A stretch of 64,000 nt of DNA from Nitrososphaerota archaeon (GCA_026708305.1 JAPOVD010000009.1:43992-107991), one strand, 5' to 3'. Counted from the first letter of the stretch, positions 18,284 through 27,991 are shown. A program made the numbers and translations. Notes: generated by a model not told the origin, from the letters alone.

Positions 18284-18594
18284 TAGCCTTTTAAACTCCT
18301 AAATTCTGCAATATCGATGTTTTTGTACATTCTGTAAGCAACAATTATTAATGCTAATCCAACTGCTACTTCTGCAGCAGCTATAGCAATTGAAAATAGT
18401 GTAAGTGTTTGACCGCTGCTATGTGGAAGAAATCTAGCAAATGATATCAAATTTAAATTAGCTGCATTAATGATTATTTCTATTGCAAATAACATTCTAA
18501 TAGCATTTCTCTTTACTGCAAGTCCATAAATTCCAATACTAAGTAAAGTTATTGAAACTATAACAAAGTCAATTAGTGTGTTGTTCATTTTCAA
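18283..18594 (-). CDS. nuoK: Complex I subunit K
   Basis: A 103-residue membrane subunit with three helices. It has the conserved MLFAIEIIINAANLNLISF segment carrying the membrane-buried glutamate, and LIIVAYRMYKN near the C terminus. NuoK connects NuoJ and the antiporter-like subunits in proton transfer. Its start overlaps the nuoJ end by 26 bases if the first ATG is used; a later ATG would reduce this. Length matches the family. Confidence 0.93.
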   Translation of the reverse strand: MKMNNTLIDFVIVSITLLSIGIYGLAVKRNAIRMLFAIEIIINAANLNLISFARFLPHSSGQTLTLFSIAIAAAEVAVGLALIIVAYRMYKNIDIAEFRSLKG

Positions 18595-19090
18595 TATTCT
18601 CTCTTCTTGCTAAAACAAGTGCACCTGTGATGGAGCTGGACAATATTAGTGCCATTATTACCAATGCAGGCCAATAATAAGTTAAAAAGTCTTCTCCTAT
18701 TTCATTGAAATCTATAGGCGCAGAATGTGTACTTATTGATTTTAATCCAGAATCCATTATAACAGATCCAAGTCCAACTATTAAAATCAACATCAATCCA
18801 ACTCCAATATATTTCCTTTTAGGATCTTCTATCTTAGTAAAAATTAATTCACGTTTAACCAACATCACAGTAAATAGAATCAATACTGCTATTGACCCTA
18901 CGTAAACAGCTACTTGAAACATAGCTACAAATGGTGCATCTAATAATAAGAAAAAAAAAGCTATTCCTAAAAGAGAACCCATTAATGCTATAGAACCATA
19001 AATTAATGATCGTAATTCTAAAGAGGCTATTGCACAAACAACTGTTAATACAGAAATCACCAAAAATGATATATCAACCATGAGTTGCAC
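18569..19090 (-). CDS. nuoJ: Complex I subunit J
   Basis: A 173-residue membrane subunit with five predicted helices. The conserved LLDAPFVAMFQVAVYVGSIAVLILFTVML segment marks NuoJ. It is the subunit whose third helix distorts during coupling in known structures. The first ATG overlaps nuoI by 17 bases; an ATG at 19081 would overlap by 8. A periplasmic-type loop of about 25 residues follows helix 4. Confidence 0.93.
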   Translation of the reverse strand: MQLMVDISFLVISVLTVVCAIASLELRSLIYGSIALMGSLLGIAFFFLLLDAPFVAMFQVAVYVGSIAVLILFTVMLVKRELIFTKIEDPKRKYIGVGLMLILIVGLGSVIMDSGLKSISTHSAPIDFNEIGEDFLTYYWPALVIMALILSSSITGALVLARRENIENEQHTN

Positions 19091-19571
19091 CTCTATCGTC
19101 TATTTTTATTTCTGCATCTTGTTCAATATTTGGTTTAACTTGTAGTTGTGCAGGAGTATAAATTAATCCTTCTTTACTAAATGATGATAATTCATAATCA
19201 TTGGTCATGTATAATGCATAAAATGGACAGGCGTCTACACATAAACCACAAAACACACATTTACCATAATCTATTTGTGGCATAATAGATTTTTTATTTT
19301 GTTTCCATTTTTCATTAACTTTCACCATAGAAATTGCTTCTGCAATGCCCTCACAAGCTATAGAACATAATTGACATCCTGTACATTTATCATGAAATAG
19401 TATATGTCTACCTTTTAATCCTGCAACACCAACTCCAGAAACTGGATCGAATTGGTATCCATCTCCAACAAATTTCAATTTTTCTTCTGGATATCTTAAT
19501 GTAAATCTTTTAATTGCGATATGCTTGATTCCAGAATTCAATGCCTTGATTATTCCACTAGCAGTACCCAA
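19074..19571 (-). CDS. nuoI: Complex I iron-sulfur subunit I
   Basis: This 165-residue peripheral subunit carries two four-cysteine clusters, CTGCQLCSIAC and CVFCGLCVDACP, which bind clusters N6a and N6b. These pass electrons toward NuoB and the quinone. The spacing is the standard ferredoxin form, with the second C of the first set followed by a less usual SIACEGIAEAI instead of CP. It stands between nuoH and nuoJ, as in most complex I operons. No NuoE, F or G genes are present, so a ferredoxin or another reductant may feed it. Confidence 0.95.
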   Translation of the reverse strand: MGTASGIIKALNSGIKHIAIKRFTLRYPEEKLKFVGDGYQFDPVSGVGVAGLKGRHILFHDKCTGCQLCSIACEGIAEAISMVKVNEKWKQNKKSIMPQIDYGKCVFCGLCVDACPFYALYMTNDYELSSFSKEGLIYTPAQLQVKPNIEQDAEIKIDDRGATHG

Positions 19572-19572
19572 T

Positions 19573-20871
19573 TTACATCATTCCGCCAGGACCTAATACT
19601 CCAGAATATAATAAACTTAATGATATAAAGATGTTAACGAATGCTAAACCTATTAATTTATACCATCCAATATGCAATAAAAGATCTATTCTTATACGTG
19701 GAAATACACCTCTTGGTATTAAAATAAAAAATATAACACCAATAGTTTTTATTGTAAACCAAAACGTACCATTTATCATTTCTGGAGTAAATAATGGCAA
19801 TCCTGGTATAGTCACTGAAATAGGTCCTAATTCAATGCCTTCAGTAATTATTTCTTGTGGAAATTGCGGCATTATCATAGGTCCGTTCCACCCACCTAAA
19901 AATAATACTACAAAAATTGCAGCAAAAGCATATAATTTAAGATACGAACCTAATTGTACTAAACCATACATCATTCCTGAAAATTCAGTCAACCAACCGG
20001 CTACAATTTCACTCTCTGCTTCTGGCAAATCAAAAGGTATTCTTTCAAGTTCTGCTAACATTGCTATGAAAAAAACTATTGCACCTATAGGCATAAATAT
20101 AATCCATGGAAAATTAGATTGACTTTCTACAATTTCAGACAGATTTAATGTACCTGTCAATATGACAATTCCCAATAATGATAGGATTAGTGGGATTTCA
20201 AATGACACCATTTGATGTAAGGCTCTGATTCCTCCTATAAATGGAAATTTGCTATTTGCAGACCATGACGCAAGCACTGTTATAATTGGAAAAAAACCTA
20301 TTATTGCAAAAAATGCAAGTAATCCAACATCTAGATCTGCTATTACCCATCCAGGAGATACGGGTATTAACGAAATGAACGCAGCAGCTGCACCTACAAA
20401 TAACAATGGCGCAGCCCAAAATATTGGTTTATCTGCTTTAGCAGGTATTATTATTTCTTTAGATATTAGTTTAAGTCCATCTCCCATGAGTTGTAAAATA
20501 CCTTCTAATTTGCCACAATAAAAAGGGCCTACTCTCAGTTGAAGTTTTGCTAGTAACTTTCGTTCAATAAAAATTGTACCAGCAGCCAATAATGCAGCAA
20601 AGCCAAATCCTGGAAACACAGCAATTTTAAAAAAATCTGTTTGCATCAAAGCTTTAATTATAGGCAATGTACGTGATGGATCAGCTAGCCATGTGAGTGC
20701 AAGAAAAGGAGTAAGTAATTCACCTTCAATTACTGGCAAATCTATAAAAAACAATACCACTTGTATTGCTGGTATTCCAATCAGTGTAAGCAAAATGATT
20801 ATCCAAAATACATTATCTAATAGAGATTTGATGAAATATCCTAATCTAAATCTTGGTGCTATAATCGACAT
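19573..20871 (-). CDS. nuoH: Complex I subunit H
   Basis: A 432-residue membrane subunit that forms much of the quinone-binding chamber. The signature GGIRALHQMVSFEIPLILS and the AELERIPFDLPEAESEIVAGWLTEFSGM segment are intact, including the acidic residues lining the channel. The N terminus is longer than the bacterial protein (about 325 residues), with an extra membrane segment and a loop before RKLLAKLQLRVGPFYCG. An inserted loop of about 30 residues after the PMIMPQF segment is also extra. Confidence 0.95.
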   Translation of the reverse strand: MSIIAPRFRLGYFIKSLLDNVFWIIILLTLIGIPAIQVVLFFIDLPVIEGELLTPFLALTWLADPSRTLPIIKALMQTDFFKIAVFPGFGFAALLAAGTIFIERKLLAKLQLRVGPFYCGKLEGILQLMGDGLKLISKEIIIPAKADKPIFWAAPLLFVGAAAAFISLIPVSPGWVIADLDVGLLAFFAIIGFFPIITVLASWSANSKFPFIGGIRALHQMVSFEIPLILSLLGIVILTGTLNLSEIVESQSNFPWIIFMPIGAIVFFIAMLAELERIPFDLPEAESEIVAGWLTEFSGMMYGLVQLGSYLKLYAFAAIFVVLFLGGWNGPMIMPQFPQEIITEGIELGPISVTIPGLPLFTPEMINGTFWFTIKTIGVIFFILIPRGVFPRIRIDLLLHIGWYKLIGLAFVNIFISLSLLYSGVLGPGGMM

Positions 20872-22001
20872 TATCTATCAGCTTCCACCGGCCAATAGTT
20901 TAGGCTCCAATAAACTGCAGGCATATTTCCAAGCTTTTCACCTTTTAATAAATATGGTAGGCATATAAGATTTCGAAAAGATCCAACACTTATTTTAACT
21001 CTATATGGTTCAGGTTTGCCATTAGAAATGATATACATGCCAAGAGAACCTCTTCCAGATTCCACTCTTTTATATGTTTCAACATTTCCAGCTTTAGGAT
21101 TTGGTTTTAGTTTAACTCTAACGGATCCTGATTTCGGAATTTTTTCAAGAGCGTTTCTAATTATTCTGCAGCTTTCTAACATATCCAGCCATGGTATTTT
21201 AGACCTAGCATATGAATCACCACTTTTCAAAGTATTACTCTGAAAATCTAGATTATCATATACATCGTAAGGTTCTTTTTTACGGACATCAAAATCAACT
21301 CCACTAGCACGTAATACAGAACCAGTAGCACCTAAACTAATAGCATCTTGTTGTGCAAGTACACCAGTTTTAATTGTTCGTGATTTTAAAATAGGATTGC
21401 TATAAAATATAGAATCGTATTGTTTTATTCTTTTTTCAAAATAATTTATTTGCCTAATACAGACATCCTCAAAATTTGCAGGCATATCATTTCTCACACC
21501 ACCTGGTATAAAATATGCATGAGTAACTCGTGCGCCACTTAACTTTTCTAACAAATCAATTAATAATTCTCGATCTCCAGTTGGCCACATAAACATAGTA
21601 GAATGACCTAAAAAAATACCATATATAGCTAGCCAATACAATGTATACACGCATCTATTTAACTCCGAAGCGATAACACGAATATATTTTGCTCTTTCTG
21701 GTACTTCTAATCCAAGTATTTCTTCTACTCCCAAACAATATGGATATAATATATTACATGAGTCATGTATCACTGGTCGTTCTAGATGAGGTATGTTTGT
21801 AATGTAGTTTCTATATTCGGCCATTTTTTCTTCGCCTCTATGTACATAACCAGGATCAGGATCACAAGATACTATGTAATCACCATCGATTTTAACAATA
21901 ATACGCATATGCCCAGAACCAGGATGTTGCGGACCAACGTTTAATGTCATTATCTTATCGTCTTCTTTTTCCAGTTTTATTCCAGGAGGTAATTCACTCA
22001 T
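20871..22001 (-). CDS. nuoD: Complex I subunit D (49-kDa homologue)
   Basis: The 376-residue peripheral subunit holds part of the quinone site and is related to the large subunit of NiFe hydrogenases. LNVGPQHPGSGHMR near the N terminus carries the conserved histidine that contacts the quinone head, and GYVHRGEEK and HAYFIPGGVRNDMP follow. The usual hydrogenase nickel-binding cysteines are absent, as expected for complex I. It is separate from nuoC, not fused, with a 3-base spacer. Length is normal for the family (about 380-400). Confidence 0.96.
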   Translation of the reverse strand: MSELPPGIKLEKEDDKIMTLNVGPQHPGSGHMRIIVKIDGDYIVSCDPDPGYVHRGEEKMAEYRNYITNIPHLERPVIHDSCNILYPYCLGVEEILGLEVPERAKYIRVIASELNRCVYTLYWLAIYGIFLGHSTMFMWPTGDRELLIDLLEKLSGARVTHAYFIPGGVRNDMPANFEDVCIRQINYFEKRIKQYDSIFYSNPILKSRTIKTGVLAQQDAISLGATGSVLRASGVDFDVRKKEPYDVYDNLDFQSNTLKSGDSYARSKIPWLDMLESCRIIRNALEKIPKSGSVRVKLKPNPKAGNVETYKRVESGRGSLGMYIISNGKPEPYRVKISVGSFRNLICLPYLLKGEKLGNMPAVYWSLNYWPVEADR

Positions 22002-22004
22002 AAT

Positions 22005-22589
22005 CTAACGACCTTTTATCTTGAAGTCTTTTCTAAGAGGCGGTATATCAGCCCAATCCTCTGGTAATAATAATCTTCTATTATCAGGGTGATTCTCAAA
22101 ATAAACTCCCAACATTTCAAAACATTCTCGCTCATGAAATTCTACACTATAAAAGACATTACGAAGACTTGGCAATTTAGTCCTATCTGAACCAGGAGTA
22201 GGATCATCTTCTCTTATTGCGCTAGTAGACAAAGCTAGTATTTGGTTAGATAGATTATCTTCGTAAGAACCAAGGTGATAAACTACTTCTATTTCATTTT
22301 GTTCTGGATAATCTATTCCAGTAACAGCTTCAGCATGATCAAATTTCATGTTTAAACTGATAAATTTTGCAATTTCTACAATGTTTTCTTTTTGTACATT
22401 TACTTTGATTCTATTTTTTTTTATAAAATCAATTTTGATTTTTTCTCCAAAATTATGTAATAATGTATTAGCAAGATTTGTTTCAAATTCAGGTCGATCA
22501 TCTTCTTTTTTATCAATAGAATTGCTATCAGTGTTTTTGTGGATATGTACATCACCATTTAAGTTAGATTTATTTTGTGTATTACTCAT
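22005..22589 (-). CDS. nuoC: Complex I subunit C (30-kDa homologue)
   Basis: A 194-residue peripheral subunit. The conserved C-terminal signature lies in YSVEFHERECFEMLGVYFENHPDNRRLLLPEDW and is followed by PPLRKDF. The first 40 residues are polar and low in complexity (many Asn, Asp, Lys), a likely disordered extension before the conserved domain. It sits between nuoB and nuoD with 2- and 3-base spacers. Confidence 0.94.
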   Translation of the reverse strand: MSNTQNKSNLNGDVHIHKNTDSNSIDKKEDDRPEFETNLANTLLHNFGEKIKIDFIKKNRIKVNVQKENIVEIAKFISLNMKFDHAEAVTGIDYPEQNEIEVVYHLGSYEDNLSNQILALSTSAIREDDPTPGSDRTKLPSLRNVFYSVEFHERECFEMLGVYFENHPDNRRLLLPEDWADIPPLRKDFKIKGR

Positions 22590-22591
22590 AT

Positions 22592-23107
22592 CTACCTAGC
22601 TTTCATACATTTTATTTTTTCTTGAAGCAGCATACATCCTTGTATTAATGTTTCTGGTCTTGGAGGACATCCAGGAACATAAACATCCACAGGCAAAACA
22701 CCATCTATCCCAGGTAAAACATTATAAGAATCAAAGTATAATCCTCCAGTTATTGCACACGCCCCCATAGCTATTACATATTTTGGATCTGGCATCTGAT
22801 CATATACTAATCTAAGTCTTGGAGCCATTTTACGTGTTATCGTACCTTGTACAACAACTAAATCACATTGACGTAATGAACCAAATGCTTCTATGATTCC
22901 AAATCTTTCAACATCATAACGTGGTCCAGAAGCAGCTCCAAATTCAACACTACAACATGCAGTTTCTATGTGTACTGGCCACAATGACCATATGCGTCCC
23001 CAATTAATAGCATAACCTAAAGGTTGATCTATAGCTTTAACTAAAATATCACCTAATTTAGAAACAAATACATTAGCATTTTGTGGCATCACAAGATCTT
23101 TTAACAA
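22592..23107 (-). CDS. nuoB: Complex I iron-sulfur subunit B
   Basis: A 171-residue subunit carrying the terminal cluster N2 that reduces quinone. Cysteines in ETACCSVEFGAA, GACAITGG and VPGCPPRPE are the expected four ligands, with the tandem cysteine pair intact. The SLWPVHIETACC start of the domain is typical. It follows nuoA after 40 bases, the largest gap inside the operon. Confidence 0.96.
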   Translation of the reverse strand: MLKDLVMPQNANVFVSKLGDILVKAIDQPLGYAINWGRIWSLWPVHIETACCSVEFGAASGPRYDVERFGIIEAFGSLRQCDLVVVQGTITRKMAPRLRLVYDQMPDPKYVIAMGACAITGGLYFDSYNVLPGIDGVLPVDVYVPGCPPRPETLIQGCMLLQEKIKCMKAR

Positions 23108-23147
23108 GTTTCACTCCCTTTTACATACATTATAATACTATAAAAAA

Positions 23148-23534
23148 TTACCATATATTACGCCTTTTGGATTGATATAGTGCATATGCCATTGCAGCAA
23201 ACATTATTCCAAGAAATACAATTATTGGAAGAGTAGAAGTTCGTTCTAGATTTAATATTGTGCTGCCCCAAGAATATAAGAAAATAGCCATGACATCAAA
23301 TACAACAAACATAAGAACATAGGAATAATATTGCATCATAAAATGTGTTCTTCCTTCACCTTTTGGCACCTGTCCGCATTCCATTGGAAGAAATTTAATC
23401 GGATTATTTCTTCTTTTAGGAGATATCATTTTTGACAATAATAAAGCAGGTGCAGTAGCTATTATGGCGAATCCAAACATCATCAAGATATTATCATATC
23501 CATTAATTATTTCTCCTACCAAAGTAGCTAACAA
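23148..23534 (-). CDS. nuoA: Complex I subunit A
   Basis: A 128-residue membrane subunit with three helices. It has the MECGQVPKGEGRTHFMMQYYSYVLMFVVFDVMAIFLYSW region typical of NuoA, including the conserved cysteine loop and the acidic residue in helix 2. It is first in the operon; its promoter must lie in the 70 or so bases before the divergent peroxiredoxin gene. Confidence 0.95.
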   Translation of the reverse strand: MLATLVGEIINGYDNILMMFGFAIIATAPALLLSKMISPKRRNNPIKFLPMECGQVPKGEGRTHFMMQYYSYVLMFVVFDVMAIFLYSWGSTILNLERTSTLPIIVFLGIMFAAMAYALYQSKRRNIW

Positions 23535-23605
23535 CCTAATAAATTATATAAAAATCTATTCACTAATCAAAGATTCAAATAATTGCTAGACATTAGATGA
23601 TATAT

Positions 23606-24073
23606 ATGGCATTAAAAATTGGCGATCTAGCACCTAAATTCGAATTAGTAGATACAGAATTAAATATTATAACAATGGATGAGTTTCAAGGTAAAAAATT
23701 AATGTTAGTTTTTTTTGTAGCTGCTGATTCACCAGTATGTAAAAAAGAAATATGCACCTTTCAGAAATATTTAAACCAGATATCAAATTTAAATGTTCAA
23801 TTGCTTGGTATTAGCAACGATGGACCTTTTGCTAATAAGGCGTTTGCTGATAAATACGACATAAAATTTCCAATCCTTGGAGATTATACTAGTACTACAA
23901 TAAAAAAATACGGAGTTTTAATGAAAGATCTGCTGCATATAAAAAACTACAATGCAGCTAAAAGATCAATATTCATAATAAATGAGAAAGGCATAATTGT
24001 ATATATATGGATATCAGATGATCCTTTAGTTGAACCTAAATATGACAAAATAAAAGAATTTTTAGAGCAGTAA
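23606..24073 (+). CDS. Peroxiredoxin (AhpC/TSA family, BCP-like)
   Basis: A thiol peroxidase that removes hydrogen peroxide and organic peroxides. The start MALKIGDLAPKFEL is typical, so the ATG at 23606 is preferred over 23597. The peroxidatic cysteine lies in AADSPVCKKEI, where the family usually has TPxCTKE; the threonine of the active site is replaced by serine, which some members share. GISNDGPFANKAFADKY and FPILGDY follow. It diverges from nuoA. Confidence 0.88.
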   Translation: MALKIGDLAPKFELVDTELNIITMDEFQGKKLMLVFFVAADSPVCKKEICTFQKYLNQISNLNVQLLGISNDGPFANKAFADKYDIKFPILGDYTSTTIKKYGVLMKDLLHIKNYNAAKRSIFIINEKGIIVYIWISDDPLVEPKYDKIKEFLEQ

Positions 24074-24079
24074 TATCAA

Positions 24080-24592
24080 TTACTCTATTTCTGCTATTAT
24101 ATCGTTCTTAGCTACTGTAGATCCAGTTTTGGCATTAATTTTTTTTACCAACCCATCTTTATGTGATTTTACAGTTACTTGCATTTTCATTGATTCTAAT
24201 ACGCATACAATATCTCCTTTTTTTATTTCTTCTTTTTCGTTAATTTTAACAGAAATGACTTTACCAGGAATTTGACTGATCAAGTTTATTTGCGAGTCTG
24301 TTATAGATCCTCCAGAATTTTTGTATACTATTTCATTGAGACCATAATTAGTATTTAATACTATAGAAACGTCATCTATCAAAATCTTTATTTCAGATGT
24401 GGATCTTTCTATAATTCTTGCAACATGATAAACATTATCTAACTTAAATTCAATATAATCTTCAGAAACATCAAGTATGTTCACTATCTTTTCATTATTA
24501 TTAATGTTAACAAGATATTCCATGGTAGATATTTGTTTAATTATTTTGGCATGGCCAGTTTTGTCAATATTTTTGATTTTATATTCTGTCAT
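24080..24592 (-). CDS. Biotin carboxyl carrier protein of acyl-CoA carboxylase
   Basis: The last 75 residues are a biotinyl domain with the biotin attachment motif ESMKMQ, in which the lysine is biotinylated. It shuttles carboxyl groups from the biotin carboxylase to the transferase. The first 90 residues form a less conserved domain. The ATG at 24592 overlaps the upstream TGA as ATGA, a 4-base coupling like others in this window; an earlier in-frame ATG at 24616 is less likely. It is the third gene of the carboxylase operon. Confidence 0.92.
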   Translation of the reverse strand: MTEYKIKNIDKTGHAKIIKQISTMEYLVNINNNEKIVNILDVSEDYIEFKLDNVYHVARIIERSTSEIKILIDDVSIVLNTNYGLNEIVYKNSGGSITDSQINLISQIPGKVISVKINEKEEIKKGDIVCVLESMKMQVTVKSHKDGLVKKINAKTGSTVAKNDIIAEIE

Positions 24593-26082
24593 AACCCATA
24601 CATTTGATGATTCCAATTTGGATCTTGCTTATAGTTAATATTTATCTTAGTGCGGTATAATAATGAATGTAATGTTGCCGCTGCTAAAGCTGCATCTTGT
24701 TTTTCTATAATTTCATTTTTTATGTTTTTTTCTAATCTATCCAGTATATCGAATCTATCTAGAAAATCAGTAGATAAATCACCGTGTATAAACTCAGGGC
24801 TATTTAAGATGGTCTTATACAATGATATAGACGTATCTATTCCTTGTATATAAAAATCTCCTAATGCATTACTCATCCTTTTTCGTGCCTCTTCGAAATT
24901 TTGACCCCAAGAATTCAGTTTTGCAATTAAAGAATCATAAAATGGAGAAACAGTACATTTCGGATATAGGTATGTGTCAGTTCTAATTCCGGGACCAGAT
25001 GGAATACTAACATCTTTTACTAACCCTGTAGACGGTGCAAAATCTAAAAATGTATTTTCTGCATTTATTCTACATTCTATTGCACATCCATTAAGTTTCA
25101 AGTCACTTTGATTAAATGGTATTTTCTCACCATTAGCTATATCAATTTGTAACTTAACTAGATCAAGTCCAGATACTAATTCCGTTACTGGATGTTCAAC
25201 CTGCAACCTAGCATTAATTTCAATGAAGTAAAATGTACCGTCATCAAGTCTAAGAAACTCAACAGTTCCAAGATTGCTATATTCTACGGCGTTGATTGCA
25301 TTTATTGCAAGTTGCCCTACTTCATCTCGAACTTTTCGATCAACTACAGGAGAAGGAGATAATTCAATTAATTTTTGGTGTCTTCTTTGTATTGAACATT
25401 CCCTTTCAAATATGTGTACAGTGTTGCCATATTTATCACGAGCTAATTGGAATTCAATATGCCTAATTTTTGGCAAAAACTTTTCTACAAGTAATGCAGA
25501 CTTTCCAAAAGCAGTCATAGATTCTTTAGTAGCTAATTCGAATGCATTTCGTAATTCATTGTCGTTATTTACCAATCGAATACCTCTACCACCACCTCCA
25601 AAAACTGATTTAAGTAAAACAGGATAACCTATATTATTAGCATTATCTAATGCTGTTTCAACATTTTGCACTAGATCAAAACTTCCTGGCACAGTTGGGA
25701 CTTGAGCATTTTTCATTATTTTTTTACATTCCATCTTATCTCCACATAATTTCATGGAATCTGAAGAAGGTCCGATAAAAACAATATTGTTTTTTTCACA
25801 AAGTTCAGCAAAATCTGAATTTTCAGATAAAAATCCGTATCCTGGATGTATTGCATCAGCCCCAGCTGACAAAGCCAATTCGATTATACGTTTTTGATTC
25901 AAATAACTTTGTGCAGGGACAGCACTTCCTACGTAATATGATTCACTAGATTTTTTTACATGTAAAGAATTAACATCTTCATCAGAGTATATACTCACTG
26001 ACTTGATATTTAATACTCTACATGTTTTGATTATACGGAGAGCAATTTCTCCTCTATTAGCAATTAGTATTTTTTTTATCAT
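24589..26082 (-). CDS. accC: Biotin carboxylase subunit of acetyl/propionyl-CoA carboxylase
   Basis: The 497-residue ATP-grasp enzyme carboxylates the biotin of the carrier protein using bicarbonate. It opens with KKILIANRGEIALRII and has the glycine-rich ATP lid GGGGRGIRLV, RECSIQRRHQKLIE and EINARLQVEHPVTE, all expected for catalysis. In Thaumarchaeota this carboxylase acts on acetyl-CoA and propionyl-CoA in the 3-hydroxypropionate/4-hydroxybutyrate cycle. It lies 6 bases after the transferase gene and overlaps the carrier gene by 4. Confidence 0.96.
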   Translation of the reverse strand: MIKKILIANRGEIALRIIKTCRVLNIKSVSIYSDEDVNSLHVKKSSESYYVGSAVPAQSYLNQKRIIELALSAGADAIHPGYGFLSENSDFAELCEKNNIVFIGPSSDSMKLCGDKMECKKIMKNAQVPTVPGSFDLVQNVETALDNANNIGYPVLLKSVFGGGGRGIRLVNNDNELRNAFELATKESMTAFGKSALLVEKFLPKIRHIEFQLARDKYGNTVHIFERECSIQRRHQKLIELSPSPVVDRKVRDEVGQLAINAINAVEYSNLGTVEFLRLDDGTFYFIEINARLQVEHPVTELVSGLDLVKLQIDIANGEKIPFNQSDLKLNGCAIECRINAENTFLDFAPSTGLVKDVSIPSGPGIRTDTYLYPKCTVSPFYDSLIAKLNSWGQNFEEARKRMSNALGDFYIQGIDTSISLYKTILNSPEFIHGDLSTDFLDRFDILDRLEKNIKNEIIEKQDAALAAATLHSLLYRTKININYKQDPNWNHQMYGL

Positions 26083-26088
26083 GATCTA

Positions 26089-27642
26089 TCACAAATTAAT
26101 GTTACCATGTTTGCGAGGAAGTTGTCGGTCTCTTTTATTTGAAAGTAAATCTAATGCTTTGATTAACATAGGTCTAGTTTCAGATGGATTTATTATTGAA
26201 TCTATTTTACCATGAGAAGCAGCTACGTAAGGGTTAGAAAATTTTTTAGTGAAATCATCAGTAAGTTGTTTCCTTAATTCTTCAGGATTTTCTGAATTAG
26301 CTAAATCTTTTCTGTTCATTATTCGTACTGCCGCATCTGAACCTAATACAGCTATTTTAGCAGTTGGCCATGCGTAATTTATGTCAGTTCTAAGATTTTT
26401 GCTGCCCATTGCAATATATGCACCTCCATATGCTTTGCCTATTACCAATGTTATTTTTGGCACGCTCGCTTCACAGTAAGCATAAAGCAATTTGCTACCA
26501 TGTCTTATTATCCCATTATGTTCTTGATCAGTCCCAGGCATATATCCAGGAGTATCTACAATAGTTATAATTGGAATATTATAACAATCACAAAATCTGA
26601 TAAAACGAGCGGCTTTATTAGATGAATCTATATCCAATGCACCTGCTAAGTAAAGAGGTTGATTAGCCACAATTCCTATTGACTTGCCATTAAGACGACC
26701 AAAACCAACTACAATATTTTGTGCAAACATCTTATGAATTTCAAAAAATTCATTATTATCTAAAACAGATAAGATTATTTTAGTTACATCATATGGTTGC
26801 AGATGATTTTCAGGTATATAATTTATTAAATTATTATCAATTCTATTTGGATCATCATTATTAATGACAATCAATGGTTTCTCAGTGTTATTTTGTGGAA
26901 TGTAAGAAAGTAGTTTTTTAACATAATCCATACATTCAAATTCATTTTGTGCTACAAAATGAGCTACCCCACTTTTTGTTCCATGTGTCATTGCACCACC
27001 TAATTGATCAAACGATACAGTTTCTCCAAGTACAGTTTTAACTACATCAGGTCCAGTAACAAACATACTAGCTGTTTTATTCACCATAACTACAAAGTCA
27101 GTAATAGCTGGAGAATAAACAGCTCCACCTGCTGATGGTCCAATACTTGCAGTTATTTGTGGTACTATTCCAGAAGCCAATTCATTATGATAAAAAATAT
27201 CAGCGAATCCATCTAAACTTAATATACCTTCTTGTATTCTTGCGCCACCAGAATCTATTACTCCAATTATCGGACAGCCAATTTTGAGTGCGTGATCCAT
27301 TAATTTTGTTATTTTTTTTGCACCCATATCACTTAATGTACCACCAAGAACAGTAAAATCATAAGCAAATATGCATACTTGCCTTCCATTTATTTTACCA
27401 TAACCAGTTATGACACCGTCTCCAAAAAATTTTCTTTGCTGCATATCAAATTCATAATAATGATGAGTAGTTAGTTTATCTAACTCTACAAAACTATCGT
27501 CGTCCAATAAGATATTTAATCTTTCTCTTGCTGTAAGTTTACCTTTCTCATGTTGAGATGCGATTCTATCTTTTCCTCCTCCATTATTTGCCTGTTCAAT
27601 CTTTTGCATCATCTCATTAATTTTATCAACATGTAAAGTCAA
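26089..27642 (-). CDS. pccB: Carboxyltransferase subunit of acetyl/propionyl-CoA carboxylase
   Basis: The 517-residue transferase passes carbon dioxide from carboxybiotin to acyl-CoA. It has both crotonase-like halves and the family segments FAYDFTVLGGTLSDMGAKKI, VIDSGGARIQEG, SIGPSAGGAVYSPA and TPGYMPGTDQEHNGIIRHG. The length is that of propionyl-CoA carboxylase beta chains. It is the first gene of the operon and precedes the biotin carboxylase and carrier genes, as in other Thaumarchaeota. Substrate preference cannot be fixed from sequence. Confidence 0.96.
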   Translation of the reverse strand: MTLHVDKINEMMQKIEQANNGGGKDRIASQHEKGKLTARERLNILLDDDSFVELDKLTTHHYYEFDMQQRKFFGDGVITGYGKINGRQVCIFAYDFTVLGGTLSDMGAKKITKLMDHALKIGCPIIGVIDSGGARIQEGILSLDGFADIFYHNELASGIVPQITASIGPSAGGAVYSPAITDFVVMVNKTASMFVTGPDVVKTVLGETVSFDQLGGAMTHGTKSGVAHFVAQNEFECMDYVKKLLSYIPQNNTEKPLIVINNDDPNRIDNNLINYIPENHLQPYDVTKIILSVLDNNEFFEIHKMFAQNIVVGFGRLNGKSIGIVANQPLYLAGALDIDSSNKAARFIRFCDCYNIPIITIVDTPGYMPGTDQEHNGIIRHGSKLLYAYCEASVPKITLVIGKAYGGAYIAMGSKNLRTDINYAWPTAKIAVLGSDAAVRIMNRKDLANSENPEELRKQLTDDFTKKFSNPYVAASHGKIDSIINPSETRPMLIKALDLLSNKRDRQLPRKHGNINL

Positions 27643-27676
27643 ATTAAATACATCTCCTCATTACATATCAACATTC

Positions 27677-27991
27677 TCACACTCGTAATTTATCACGACC
27701 ACCTTTTGCATTTCTAAATACATTCATACCAATATAATAATTTTCATATAAACAGTTTAAAGTTTTTATATCTTCCACAACGTTATAGATTTGATGTGAT
27801 GGCGATTTATCATTAACCAATTTCTGTAACTTATGGTTAGAATTATTTATAAGATCTTGTATTCCCATTTCATAATTAGATTTCCCTTCAAATTCAGGAC
27901 TCAATACATGATCTGGAGAATAAATTGGAGTATGATATGCTATTTGTGCATCATTAGCATGTGATTCTTTTTCTTGTTTTTTCTCAATCAT
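27677..27991 (-). CDS. Uncharacterised small protein
   Basis: A 104-residue protein, acidic and basic residues mixed, with no membrane segment, signal peptide or cysteine motif. The N-terminal 20 residues are polar (KKQEKESHAND); a helical region at about 45-80 follows. I do not recognise the family. It lies between the carboxylase operon and a small zinc protein on the same strand, 18 bases after the latter, so these genes may be transcribed together with rfcL. The uniform codon use and tight spacing support a real gene. Confidence 0.6.
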   Translation of the reverse strand: MIEKKQEKESHANDAQIAYHTPIYSPDHVLSPEFEGKSNYEMGIQDLINNSNHKLQKLVNDKSPSHQIYNVVEDIKTLNCLYENYYIGMNVFRNAKGGRDKLRV

